From: Phycisphaerales bacterium
GTDB taxonomy: Bacteria; Planctomycetota; Phycisphaerae; UBA1845
DNA length: 64,000 bases
Direction: 5' to 3'
Assembly: GCA_020852275.1 (NCBI GenBank)
Contig: JADZBE010000042.1
Location: 62,001 to 126,000, forward strand
Below, in pieces: positions 9,215 to 18,013 of this stretch; within the stretch, counting starts at the first letter, position 1; each line of letters begins with the position of its first letter. Position numbers and translations under genes: made by a program. The notes beneath the pieces were generated by a model. That model was not told the origin of the DNA and ran no database searches. It saw nothing but the letters and a program-made list of their open reading frames with translations.

Positions 9215-10004
9215 GTGTTGAAACGGTTCATCACGGCTCGAAGCCCCATCTTGATCCGAAATCGCAGGCGCTTCAATCAGCTTCGCCGCGTCGAGTCCCG
9301 CCGAGCCGACTGCTTTGTTTGGTTGCCGACGCTCGCACCGGTTGGCATGGATCCGTGTCGGATGGCACGGATCCGCGGCCGCTGCCCCGTGGCATGGGCG
9401 GATAAGCAATCAGCTTGTACCCGCCGTCTTGTTCCCCGAAGCGGAAGTGCGCGAATCGCCGGGGATGACCGTCCGTAGCCCGGACCGGTGCCCTAAACCG
9501 GTCCGGGCGTTCCTCTAGCTTTAACGCAGCAGCGAACATCGAACCTGATAACGAAAGCGGCTTGAACGAACGGGTCTACGTCGGTCTGGACTACGCGAGA
9601 GTGTGGCCCGTCGGTTTGGCGTCCGATGTCTGTGCTGCGCCCCGTCGTGCCTTGGCCCGAAGAGACCGGCCCGGAAAGCGCGCCACGCCTCCGTCGGTCC
9701 TCCGGGCTCCGGGGGACCAAATGAACGGTTTCAGGGGCGTCGTGCCTGCGGCGACCGTCGTGCCCTTGCGGGCGCAGCGCGGATGCCGGAATCCACGGCA
9801 AGCCCACCGCCCGCACGATCCGTTTGTTTCGAAGCCGATCGCGGATAGCATGGCGCGGTCGGATGGGGCGCGCCGGGCCGGCGCTCATGCGGCTTCCCAT
9901 GCTGAGAGGAGTCCACGCGCGTCGAGCGCCGTCAGGCACCGTCGCGTCGAGCGCCGACAGGCACCGTCGCGTCGAGCGATGCGACAGCGGGAGTTCGCGG
10001 GAGG
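9215..10004. other. Intergenic stretch without a convincing gene
   Basis: About 790 bp separate the metalloprotease from cysteine dioxygenase; the two are transcribed divergently. Frames here are short and have low-complexity Arg/Ala/Pro composition. The only clear structure is a direct-repeat array at its right end. Promoters for both neighbours must lie here, but no consensus box was certain. Confidence 0.6.
9919..9985. repeat. 25-bp direct repeat, 2.7 copies, upstream of cysteine dioxygenase
   Basis: Units at 9919-9943 and 9944-9968 share GCGTCGAGCGCCG followed by CAGGCACCGTC and differ at one position. A third partial unit runs to 9985. The array ends about 25 bp before the probable start codon at 10011, so it could be an operator or a leader element. 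This is a position-based inference. Confidence 0.7.
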
Positions 10005-10010
10005 ATGACC

Positions 10011-10550
10011 ATGATTCCGCCTTCAATGCAGTCCTTTTTGGGATGGATGGACGATCACGAGGCGCGCGTGCCGTTGGCCGAACTCGTCGAGGCGCTTCGA
10101 CGGCTGAAGGTCACGTATGACGACGTGCGCCACGTGGCCCGTTTCAGCCATGAGCGCTATCAGCGCAACCTGCTGCACGCCGGGCCGGGCTATCATGCGC
10201 TGATTCTCTGCTGGCGGAACGGTCAGCGCAGCCCGATCCACGATCATCGCGGCTCCTCGTGCGGCGTGCGGGTCATTCGCGGCGACGCGACGGAGACGAC
10301 ATTCGATCGCGCGCCCAACGGTCTCTACATTCCAATGCGCACGCGCACCCTGCACGAGGGGGAGGTGTGCGGATCGCAGGACAGCGACGTTCACCAGGTG
10401 TCCAATCTGCAGCCTGCGGGGAAGGACCTGGTCACGCTGCACGTGTACTCGCCGCCGCTGCTGAACATGCGGACGTATTCGCTGACCGATTCGAGCGTGG
10501 CCGAGTACGACGATCCGGTGTTCGAACTGGTGGACGGGGGCGGGATCTGA
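10011..10550 (+). CDS. Cysteine dioxygenase type I family protein
   Basis: This cupin of about 179 residues has the first metal motif SPIHDHRGSSCG, giving two His ligands and the position of the Cys of the Cys-Tyr crosslink, and a later His in SDVHQVSN. These are the three-histidine iron ligands of cysteine dioxygenase. The enzyme oxidises L-cysteine to cysteine sulfinate with O2. GGGAGG at 9999-10004 sits about 6 nt before ATG 10011, which favours that start over the in-frame ATG at 10005. A YeiH-type exporter starts 61 bp after the stop on the same strand, which suggests an operon for disposing of cysteine sulfur. Confidence 0.88.
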   Translation: MIPPSMQSFLGWMDDHEARVPLAELVEALRRLKVTYDDVRHVARFSHERYQRNLLHAGPGYHALILCWRNGQRSPIHDHRGSSCGVRVIRGDATETTFDRAPNGLYIPMRTRTLHEGEVCGSQDSDVHQVSNLQPAGKDLVTLHVYSPPLLNMRTYSLTDSSVAEYDDPVFELVDGGGI

Positions 10551-10611
10551 CGGGTCGATTTCGTTGACCGCGGCGGATCGCGGCGCGACCGTCGAAGGGC
10601 TGGAGATTGCG

Positions 10612-11862
10612 ATGAGCACGATGACGGTGGACGACTCGCGCGCCGCGCCGGCGTTGCAGCCGCTCTTTTCCTACTTCGGCGACCTGACCGACGACGCCTA
10701 CGGCGCGCTCGGCTCGATGGAGGGGGTGTATCACCGACCCGTGGTCGAGACCGTGCAGAGCGCGGCGGCGCACGGACGGCAGGCGCACTGGCCCGGATAC
10801 CTGTTCGCGGCGGCCGTGTGCGCGGTGGCGTACGGCATGCACTACCTGCCGTTTGCGCCCTTTCAGGTGGTCTCGGAGGCGGGCGTGAAGAGGCCGATCA
10901 GCACGGCCATTCTGGCGATTCTGGTGGGTCTCCTGGTGCGGAACTTCGTGTGGGCGCCGGCGTCGATTCTTGCCGGATGCAAGAGCATCGTCCGGGGCGT
11001 GATCCCGATCGCCATTGTTCTAACGGGCGCGGAGTTGAACCTTTCGTCCGTCCTGCAGGTCGGTCCCTCGGTGCTGATGATCATTGTGGTGTGCATCGCG
11101 CTGTCGATGGGCGCGGCGTATGCGTTCGGGCGGATGATGAAGCTGCCACGGCACACGGCGCTGCTCGTGGGTGCGGGGACGGGCATCTGCGGCAGCAGCG
11201 CCATCGTGGCCGTGGCCCCGCTGCTGGAGACGGAGGACGACGACCTGGCGTGGTCGATCGGGGCGATCAATGCGCTGGGCTTGATCGTGATGCTGCTGTG
11301 GCCCGTGGCGGGCAAGGCGCTGGCGCTGACGTCGTCGCAGTTCGGCGTGTGGGCGGGCACGTCGATTCATGCCGTGCCGCAGGTGGTGACTGCGGGGCTG
11401 GCATTCAGCAGCGAGGCCGGGGCGATGGCGACGCTGGTGAAGCTGGTTCGCGTGACGATGCTGGCGCCGCTGGTGTTCGCCTTGGCGCTGGCGGCGGCGC
11501 GGCGGCGGCGAGCGGGCGGCGCGGCGGGCGAGCGGATGACCGTGCACTATGGGCGGATAGTCCCGTGGTTTGTCTGGGGGTTTCTGGGATTGTCGCTGCT
11601 GTACACCGAGGGGCTGATCCCGGAGCTGAAGTTCCCGGCGAAGGGGCTGCTGGGCGGCGGTAGCGAGTCGTTTGTGCTGCCGCTGGTGCGCGTGCTGAAG
11701 GAGAGCGGATCGGCGCTGCTGGCGCTGGCGATGGCGGCGATCGGGCTGGAGCTGAGCGTCAAGAGCATGGCACGCGTGGGCAAGCCGGTGTTCCTGTGCG
11801 CGGCCGGGGCGACGGTCGTGCTTGGCGCGGCGAGCTTGCTCCTGGTCAAGCTGTCGCTGTGA
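10612..11862 (+). CDS. YeiH/UPF0324 family putative sulfate/sulfite exporter
   Basis: The protein has about 416 residues with roughly ten hydrophobic segments. Family hallmarks are the N-terminal SILAGCKSIVRGVIPIAIVL region, GTGICGSSAIVAVAP and WAGTSIHAVPQVV, all diagnostic of YeiH-like membrane proteins. Its first ~65 residues are a soluble extension (DDSRAAPALQPLFSYFGDL) not usual in the family. GGAG at 10602-10605 precedes ATG 10612 by 6 nt. Family members are thought to export sulfur oxyanions. With cysteine dioxygenase upstream, whose product decays to sulfite, a detoxifying export role is plausible. It converges on the helicase gene with only 21 bp between stops. Confidence 0.85.
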   Translation: MSTMTVDDSRAAPALQPLFSYFGDLTDDAYGALGSMEGVYHRPVVETVQSAAAHGRQAHWPGYLFAAAVCAVAYGMHYLPFAPFQVVSEAGVKRPISTAILAILVGLLVRNFVWAPASILAGCKSIVRGVIPIAIVLTGAELNLSSVLQVGPSVLMIIVVCIALSMGAAYAFGRMMKLPRHTALLVGAGTGICGSSAIVAVAPLLETEDDDLAWSIGAINALGLIVMLLWPVAGKALALTSSQFGVWAGTSIHAVPQVVTAGLAFSSEAGAMATLVKLVRVTMLAPLVFALALAAARRRRAGGAAGERMTVHYGRIVPWFVWGFLGLSLLYTEGLIPELKFPAKGLLGGGSESFVLPLVRVLKESGSALLALAMAAIGLELSVKSMARVGKPVFLCAAGATVVLGAASLLLVKLSL

Positions 11863-11883
11863 TGGGGGCGCGAGCTGCGGTCG

Positions 11884-14007
11884 TCATCCCCACAACTCCC
11901 GCATTCGTTTTCTCGGATCGGCGGGTTCGCCGGCTGCATGGGGCAGCCCGTCGCCCTGCGGCGTGGTCGTCTGCTCGAAATGAGTCAGCACGGATTTAGT
12001 GATGAATCGCGAGAGCTTTGCGAAATTATGCGCCGCGCCAAAGCGGTATTTCGCGTGATAGTACCTCAGCGGGAAATACACATATAGAAAGTCTTTTGCC
12101 CGGGTCAGGGCGACATAGAGCAGCCGGCGCTCTTCGTCCACGCCCTCGCTGTCGCCCGTGGACATGTCGCTGGGAATCATGCCGTCCGCCGCGTGGAGCA
12201 CGTGAACCACGTCCCATTCGCATCCCTTGGCGGAGTGGATCGTGCTGAGGATCAAATAATCCTCTTCCAAGTATGGGGCGCCCGCCAAGTCGGACGTGGA
12301 ATGCGGCGGGTCGAGCGTCAGGTCGGTGATGAACGCCTGGCGCGAGCGGTAGCCGGAGGCGATCTGCTCCAGTTGCTCCAGGTCTTTGAGCCTCATGCGC
12401 GCATTGTCGTGCATTCGCTCGCACAGAGGTTCATAATAACGGCGCAGGATTTCGATCTGCGTTGCAATGGGCGGCGGCGCCTGACCCCGAGTTTCGCGCG
12501 GCGGCTCGGGCTTCCTCTTGCGGACTTTTCCCGCGGCGCCGATCCCGCAACAGGCGCGCAAGGTCTGCCTTAGTTTCTCATAATGCTCCGTCGATCCCGC
12601 CGGCACGCGCGGCGCCCGCTCCAGCATGGCGAGCAGCGGCGACTGCACCGGGGTCTCCGCGCCGTGACCGTTGGTTCTGGCCGGCTCGGGCGGCGCCTGC
12701 CAGAGATCGTCCATGATCCGCCGGGCGCTCGACGGACCCACGCCCGGCAGCATCAGCAATACGCGATGCCAACTGAGCTGGTCATACGGGTTTTCGAGAA
12801 TGCGCAGCATCGCCAGCATGTCTTTGATATGCGCCGTCTCGATAAACCTCAACCCGCCGTATTTGTGGAAGGGAATCTTCCGCCGCGTCAGCTCGACCTC
12901 CAGCACCGACGAGTGATGTCCCGCGCGAAACAGCACAGCCTGCTGCCGCAGAGGAATGCCGGCCTCCAGATGCTCGAGGATGCGATGAACGACGGCTTGG
13001 CATTGATCCGGTTCGTCCCGGCAATACACAAGCGAAGGCTTGCGGGAGGACACGCGCGAAGACCAGAGTTCTTTTGTGTATCGTTCTTTCGCGTGCGCCA
13101 TGACGGCGTTGGACACGTGGAGAATCGGCTGCACGGATCGGTAATTCTGCTCCAGTGTCACAATTTCCGCGCCGGAGAACTGCTGCGGAAAATCCAGGAT
13201 GTTGCGCACGGTGGCGGCGCGGAATGAATAAATGGACTGCGCATCGTCCCCCACGACCATGATGTTGCGCTGCCGTCGCCGCAGACCCAGGAGAATCTCC
13301 GACTGCAGGAGGTTGGTGTCCTGGTATTCATCCACCAGGACGTGCTCAAAGCGGTCGCCCAGCGCGTCGCCGACGCCGGGTTCCTGCGCCAGGGCGTTGA
13401 GAAACAACAGCAGGTCGTCGTAGTCGAGCACGTTCTGCTGCTTTTTGCGATCCTGGAATTCGCGGAAGATCCGCGCGATGTCCTCCTTGTGCTCGCTGCA
13501 CCACGGGTAGAACACCTCCAGTGTGTCCGCCAGCTTTTCGCGCGCGTTGACCGATCGGGAGTAGATCGCCGCCAAGGTCTCCTTCCGCGGAAACCGCTTG
13601 TCGCCCTTGGCGAGTTCCAGCTCCGCGCGCAGCAGGTTCATCATGTCGGCGGCGTCGGACTGATCCATGATCGTGAACTCGGGCGGGAGATCGAGCGCCT
13701 GCCCATAGACCCGCAGCAGCCGGTTGGCGACCGCGTGAAACGTGCCGCCCCACACGCGCCCCACGATCGAAGCGTCCACGAGCTGCCCGGCGCGTTTGAG
13801 CATCTCGGCCGCCGCGCGCCGGGTGAACGTCAGCAGCAGGATGCGATCGGGGTCCACGCCCTTGTGGATGAGCCAGGCGACGCGGCAGGCGAGGGTCTTG
13901 GTCTTGCCGGTGCCCGCGCCGGCGATGACAAGGAGCGGTCCGTCGCCGCCGGTGACGGCGCGGCGTTGTTGCGGGTTCAAGTCGCCCAGCCAGATGGGAG
14001 TATCCAT
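11884..14007 (-). CDS. UvrD/PcrA-family ATP-dependent DNA helicase
   Basis: This 707-residue superfamily 1A helicase begins MDTPIWLGDLNPQQRRAV at ATG 14007. It has Q-motif NPQQ, Walker A GAGTGKTKT (residues 30-38), motif II LVDEYQDTN, motif III GDDAQSIYSFRAA, motif V TIHSAKGCEWDVVHV and motif VI RRLLYVALTRAKD. All catalytic motifs are present. Such 3'-5' helicases act in excision repair and removal of recombination proteins. Compared with E. coli UvrD the C-terminus is shortened (ends KRMRELWG). An upstream open stretch to 14358 has unrelated composition and was not included. Confidence 0.92.
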   Translation of the reverse strand: MDTPIWLGDLNPQQRRAVTGGDGPLLVIAGAGTGKTKTLACRVAWLIHKGVDPDRILLLTFTRRAAAEMLKRAGQLVDASIVGRVWGGTFHAVANRLLRVYGQALDLPPEFTIMDQSDAADMMNLLRAELELAKGDKRFPRKETLAAIYSRSVNAREKLADTLEVFYPWCSEHKEDIARIFREFQDRKKQQNVLDYDDLLLFLNALAQEPGVGDALGDRFEHVLVDEYQDTNLLQSEILLGLRRRQRNIMVVGDDAQSIYSFRAATVRNILDFPQQFSGAEIVTLEQNYRSVQPILHVSNAVMAHAKERYTKELWSSRVSSRKPSLVYCRDEPDQCQAVVHRILEHLEAGIPLRQQAVLFRAGHHSSVLEVELTRRKIPFHKYGGLRFIETAHIKDMLAMLRILENPYDQLSWHRVLLMLPGVGPSSARRIMDDLWQAPPEPARTNGHGAETPVQSPLLAMLERAPRVPAGSTEHYEKLRQTLRACCGIGAAGKVRKRKPEPPRETRGQAPPPIATQIEILRRYYEPLCERMHDNARMRLKDLEQLEQIASGYRSRQAFITDLTLDPPHSTSDLAGAPYLEEDYLILSTIHSAKGCEWDVVHVLHAADGMIPSDMSTGDSEGVDEERRLLYVALTRAKDFLYVYFPLRYYHAKYRFGAAHNFAKLSRFITKSVLTHFEQTTTPQGDGLPHAAGEPADPRKRMRELWG

Positions 14008-14423
14008 GCGAGTCGCGCCGATTGGACCTCTCTCTACGAGCAGGGTCAAGCGCGGCGGACAAGGCCTGGCGCGATGAGTGTGGGCAGCCGCGCCGCGGCC
14101 TCTGCGCAGTAGGGTACGGCCCGGCATGCTGGTTGGAACTTGGGGAGGGGATGAACCGCGAGCGGCGGGGCGCCGCACGCGCCCGCTGTCGCGGAGCCTT
14201 GCCGCTGCTGCGGCCTCGCGCAGTTTCCGCGATCCCAGATGCCGGTCGCGGACGATTTCACTCCCTTTTGCATCCCGGGGCATCCGATAGGACACTTCGG
14301 CGTTAGTACCTCCAGCGGGCGGTTCGGGATCGTCCGGCGGCCGGCCCGCTTTGGGCACGGGTCGAGGTCTTTTCCGTGGCCGCGGCGGGGGTCGCGCTGC
14401 TCGGCGGGTTGCATGGGTTGAGC
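14008..14423. other. Divergent promoter region between helicase and permease-SPFH genes
   Basis: These 416 bp hold no convincing gene. The frames are short and Arg-rich. Since both flanking genes point outwards, two promoters are expected here, but no consensus boxes were identified with confidence. Confidence 0.5.
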
Positions 14424-16742
14424 ATGACTGCGTTAGCCAAGGCCATCTGGTGGATTCTGTACGAGTCGAGCCTCTACCTGCTCGTGGGGTTCGCGTTGGC
14501 CGGGGTGTTCAACATGCTGTTTGCGCACTGGCGCGGCCTGGCGGAGCGGCTGAAGCGCGGGCGGATCCGGTCCGTGCTGTGGGCGACGTTGATCGGGGCG
14601 CCGCTGGACCTGTGCTCGTGCAGCGTGCTGCCGGTGGCGATGACGCTGCGGCGGCGCGGGGCCAGGCCCGGGGCGGTGTACTCATTTGTGATCTCCGTGC
14701 CCGAGGTGGACATGGTGTCCATCCTCCAGACGAATGCGCTGCTGGGGCCGGTGATGGCGGTGGTTCGCCCGGTCACGGCGCTTGTCACCGCGCTGGTCAC
14801 CGGCGTTCTGGCGAATTTCCTGGAGCCGTGGCTGGAGAAGGGGGGGGGCGGATCGGGCGGAGCGGCCGGAGCGGAAGCGGGACCTGAGGGCGCGGGCAAG
14901 GCGTCGGATTCTTGCGCGGAGGAAAGCTGCGGCTGCGCGGGCGAGGCGGCGAGTATTTCAGATTCCTGCGGGCATGAGCATGGGCCATCCTCACAGGTTG
15001 GAAACCTGTGCCACACACAGGTTGGAAACCTGTGCCACACCTCACAGGGGGGCGACTCTTGCCACAGTCACCGGTTGGAATCCGGTGCCACAGGCGGCGG
15101 TGCTGGTCTGACTGAAGGCGGCGGCTCCGCGCGGACTGATGTCCGCGGCTCGATGCCGGCTGAAGTCGGCAGCTCAGTTGCTTGGGTGCGGCGGGCGGCA
15201 CGGTTTGGGTTCGTGGAATTCTTCGACGACCTGATCGGTTCGCTGCTGCTCGGCGTCGTGCTGGGCGGATTGATCGGCGTGCTGCTGCCGAAGATCGGAC
15301 TGGATCGGTTTGCCGGCGGGTCGTTCATCGCGCTGGTGGCCATGCTCCTGCTGGCGATTCCCATGTACGTCTGTGCGACGGCGAGCACGCCGATGGCTGT
15401 GGGGATGATCGTGGGCGGCGTCAGTCCCGGCGCGGCGCTGGTGTTCCTGCTGGCCGGACCGGCGACGAACGCCGCGGGCATTCTCGTCCTGGCGCGGGAG
15501 ATGGGGCGTCGCGGCGTCCTGCTGTACCTGGCGTGCATCTTCGCCATCAGCCTGCTTGCGGGCGCCGCGCTGGATGCGGCGCTGGCGCGCGGCTGGGCGA
15601 CGATGCCCGCGCTGACGCTGGTGGTAACGACGGAAAGCGTCAGCCCGATCAAGGTCGGCGGCGCGGTGCTGATGATGGCGCTGACGCTGGCGAGTCTTCG
15701 CCGCACGCATCTTGTCCGTCGCATGGCCGCGGGTCTTGCCGCGCGGACGGGATTGCCGCTGACCGGACCGCGGCTGGCGCTTTGCATGGCGCTCGTGGCC
15801 GCGATGGCGTATGTCGGCTCCGGCTTCTTCAGCGTTCCTCCCGGCTCGCGCGGGATGGTGCTGAAGTTCGGGCGGGTCTCCGCGTCGGACCTTCCACCGG
15901 GTCTGCACTTCAACTGGCCTTACCCGCTGGGCGGGCGGCGGATCGTGGCGGTGGATCGCGTGCGTCGCGTGGAACTCGGGTTCCGCAGCACGCAGGAGGA
16001 AATGGTGCTGGTGGATCCGTCGCGCGACCCGTACCGCGACGAGTCGTGGATGCTGACGGGCAACGAGGACATCATCGACATCCGCTGGACGGTGCAGTAT
16101 CGCCCGCGCGAGGGGGCCGCGGCGCTGCAACGCTACGCGTTTGGCGTGGAGGCTGTCGGCGAGCTGGTGCGGGCGGCGGCGGAAGCGGCCATCCGCGAAG
16201 TTGTGGCCGTGCGCGGGATTGATCGGCTGCTGACGGAGGATCGCGCTGAGGTGGAGAGGCGGATCGCCGAGGATGTGCTGGGTCCGATGCTGGACCGCTG
16301 GGACGCGGGTGTGCAGATCGTGGACGTGCAGCTCGTGGACGTTCACGCACCCGCGCCGGTGCATCCGGCGTTCCGCGACGTGGCCAGCGCCTCCGAGCAG
16401 AAAATGGGCAAGATCAACGAAGCACTGGACACGGAAGGCATCACGATCAGCCGCGCGAACGCCGGCGCGACGGAGCGCGTGGAGACGGCGAAGGGACGCG
16501 CGGCGCAGATTGTCGGGCGGGCGGCCGGCGACACGGCGCTGTTCGCGGCGCAGCGCGAGGCGTTCGCAAAGCATCCGTCGGCGACGCGGCTGGAGGCGTA
16601 TCTGGCCCGGATGGAAGCGGTGCTGCCGCGGCTGAAGAAGTATGTTTCGCTGGTCGGCAAGGGCGACGCGCAGATCGACTTGTGGATGGGGGCGGCGCCG
16701 AAAGGCGCTCCCGCGCCTGTGCCGCCTTCGGAGAAGGATTGA
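14424..16742 (+). CDS. Fusion of a PF03773-type (SO_0444/ArsP-like) metal permease to an HflK-like SPFH domain
   Basis: This single 772-residue frame joins two normally separate proteins. Residues 1-137 and about 255-445 form the two halves of a PF03773 permease: APLDLCSCSVLPVAM in the first, and PMYVCATASTPM plus AGPATNAAGI in the second. Between them is a 115-residue Cys/His-rich linker (for example CAEESCGC, CGHEHG and two VGNLCHT units), as expected for a Cu/Zn-type efflux permease. Residues 452-470 form one more membrane segment. Residues 471-740 are an SPFH/HflK domain (VPPGSRGMVLKFGRV, PPGLHFNWPYPLG, then the long Ala/Glu/Arg coiled coil). HflC and another HflK follow. The linker DNA contains intergenic-type palindromes at 14992-15092. 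A start at GTG 14376 is possible but unsupported. Confidence 0.85.
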   Translation: MTALAKAIWWILYESSLYLLVGFALAGVFNMLFAHWRGLAERLKRGRIRSVLWATLIGAPLDLCSCSVLPVAMTLRRRGARPGAVYSFVISVPEVDMVSILQTNALLGPVMAVVRPVTALVTALVTGVLANFLEPWLEKGGGGSGGAAGAEAGPEGAGKASDSCAEESCGCAGEAASISDSCGHEHGPSSQVGNLCHTQVGNLCHTSQGGDSCHSHRLESGATGGGAGLTEGGGSARTDVRGSMPAEVGSSVAWVRRAARFGFVEFFDDLIGSLLLGVVLGGLIGVLLPKIGLDRFAGGSFIALVAMLLLAIPMYVCATASTPMAVGMIVGGVSPGAALVFLLAGPATNAAGILVLAREMGRRGVLLYLACIFAISLLAGAALDAALARGWATMPALTLVVTTESVSPIKVGGAVLMMALTLASLRRTHLVRRMAAGLAARTGLPLTGPRLALCMALVAAMAYVGSGFFSVPPGSRGMVLKFGRVSASDLPPGLHFNWPYPLGGRRIVAVDRVRRVELGFRSTQEEMVLVDPSRDPYRDESWMLTGNEDIIDIRWTVQYRPREGAAALQRYAFGVEAVGELVRAAAEAAIREVVAVRGIDRLLTEDRAEVERRIAEDVLGPMLDRWDAGVQIVDVQLVDVHAPAPVHPAFRDVASASEQKMGKINEALDTEGITISRANAGATERVETAKGRAAQIVGRAAGDTALFAAQREAFAKHPSATRLEAYLARMEAVLPRLKKYVSLVGKGDAQIDLWMGAAPKGAPAPVPPSEKD
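14992..15092. repeat. GGA-loop palindromes inside the permease-SPFH coding sequence
   Basis: Two perfect copies of CACAGGTTGGAAACCTGTG (14992-15010 and 15016-15034), a degenerate copy, and one CACCGGTTGGAATCCGGTG (15069-15087) lie in frame in the linker of the fusion protein, where they encode VGNLCHT-like units. Two further hairpins of a different type, with TGAT and GAAG loops, follow at about 15128-15172. The same palindromes are intergenic elsewhere in the window. Confidence 0.88.
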
Positions 16743-16805
16743 CGGGCAGCGGTCCGACGAATGCGAGGGCGAGCACGCGGGCCTCGCGGCTGGAGCAAGA
16801 CGGTC

Positions 16806-17756
16806 ATGAAGAAATGGGTTTTTCTCGCATTGCTCGCCTTGGCGCTGGCGGCGGGGTATTCAAGCGTCGTCATCGTCGATGAGACGCAGATGACCGTCAT
16901 CACGCGTTTCGGCGACCCGACGCGCACGCTCACCGATCCGGGATTGTACTTCAAAGCTCCGCTGCCCGTGGACCGCGCGTTGGCCGTGGACAAGCGTCTG
17001 CTGGTTCTCGACGTGCCCAGTCGTGAGGAGGCGCCGCGGGAGTTTCTCACGCTCGACAAGAAGAACATCGAGGTGAGCACGTACGCCTGCTGGAAAGTGA
17101 CGGACGCGCTGCAGTTCATGAAGACGCTCACGTCGCGCGAGAGCGCCGAGGCGATCCTGCGCGACGCGGTGCTTTCCGCGTGCGGCAAGACGCTCGCCAG
17201 CCACCCGCTGGGCGAGATGTTCTCGATCACCGAAGGACAGATGAAGCTGGGCGACATTCAGCGCACGATCCACGAGACCTGCGAGGCCCAGCTCGAAAAG
17301 GCGTACGGCATCGACATCGTGGACGTTCGCCTGAAGCGCATCAACCTGCCGGAAGCCAACCGCAGCAGCGTGTTCGAGCGCATGCGAAAAGAGCGGCAGC
17401 GGTTCGCGTCGCAGTACCTCAACGAAGGAGAGGAAGAGGCCGTCCGCATCCGCTCCCAGGCGAAGACGAAAGAGCAGGAGATCCTCGGACAGGCGTACGA
17501 GGAAGCCAAGCGTATCGAGGCCGAAGCGGAAGCCAAGGCGTACGCCATCTATGCGGAGGCGTACGAGCGGGATCCGGAGTTTTATGAGTTTCTGCGGAAC
17601 ATGGAATCGCTGGAGAAGACGTTGACCCAGAGCACGACGCTCTTTCTTCCGGCGGATCACCCGTACCTCAAGGGTCTGACGCCGTGGCTGGCGCTGCCCA
17701 AGCCGATCCCGACGACGGACGTGACGACGCCACCCCCCGGCACATCGGGAGAGTGA
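16806..17756 (+). CDS. hflC: HflC-like SPFH protein
   Basis: This 316-residue protein has one N-terminal membrane anchor (KKWVFLALLALALAAGYSSV) and an SPFH domain starting VIVDETQMTVITRFGDPTR. It is followed by a long charged coiled coil (EEEAVRIRSQAKTKEQEILG) and a hydrophobic C-terminal block LTQSTTLFLPADHPYL. The motif RINLPEANRSSVFERMRKER is characteristic of HflC. HflK and HflC form a large periplasmic cage around the FtsH protease and modulate its activity. ATG 16806 was chosen because the hydrophobic anchor begins there. The gap to the upstream fusion gene is 63 bp, so the two are probably co-transcribed. Confidence 0.88.
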   Translation: MKKWVFLALLALALAAGYSSVVIVDETQMTVITRFGDPTRTLTDPGLYFKAPLPVDRALAVDKRLLVLDVPSREEAPREFLTLDKKNIEVSTYACWKVTDALQFMKTLTSRESAEAILRDAVLSACGKTLASHPLGEMFSITEGQMKLGDIQRTIHETCEAQLEKAYGIDIVDVRLKRINLPEANRSSVFERMRKERQRFASQYLNEGEEEAVRIRSQAKTKEQEILGQAYEEAKRIEAEAEAKAYAIYAEAYERDPEFYEFLRNMESLEKTLTQSTTLFLPADHPYLKGLTPWLALPKPIPTTDVTTPPPGTSGE

Positions 17757-18013
17757 AACGCAGGAACGCGCAAGCAAACGGATGAACGAAGGCAGCCATC
17801 GCAGCCCGTCGCGCCAGCGGGGGCGGGGGGGCCATTGCGAATGGCGAATGGCGCATGGCGAAGGGCGAACAGCAGGCAATGCGATCAGGAGTCCTCATGC
17901 AAGTGAGGGACCGCTTGTTGAGGCATCGAATCGCAGAGATCCGGAAGCGCGGAAGCCTGAGAACGTCAATGCGTCATGAACGGCAAGAGGGGCGAGTTTG
18001 ATTGGATGCGTGA
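17757..18013. repeat. Gap with GGCGAATG-type heptanucleotide repeats
   Basis: This 257-bp gap separates the hflC-like and second hflK-like genes. About 17833-17870 is built from imperfect units of GGCGAAT/GGCGCAT, a short-period repeat seen in several other gaps of the window. No gene is visible. Confidence 0.6.

Noticed and set aside
9071-9409. N-terminal extension of the metalloprotease gene
   Set aside because: It would translate the intergenic palindromes and would hide the signal peptide that starts at 9070.
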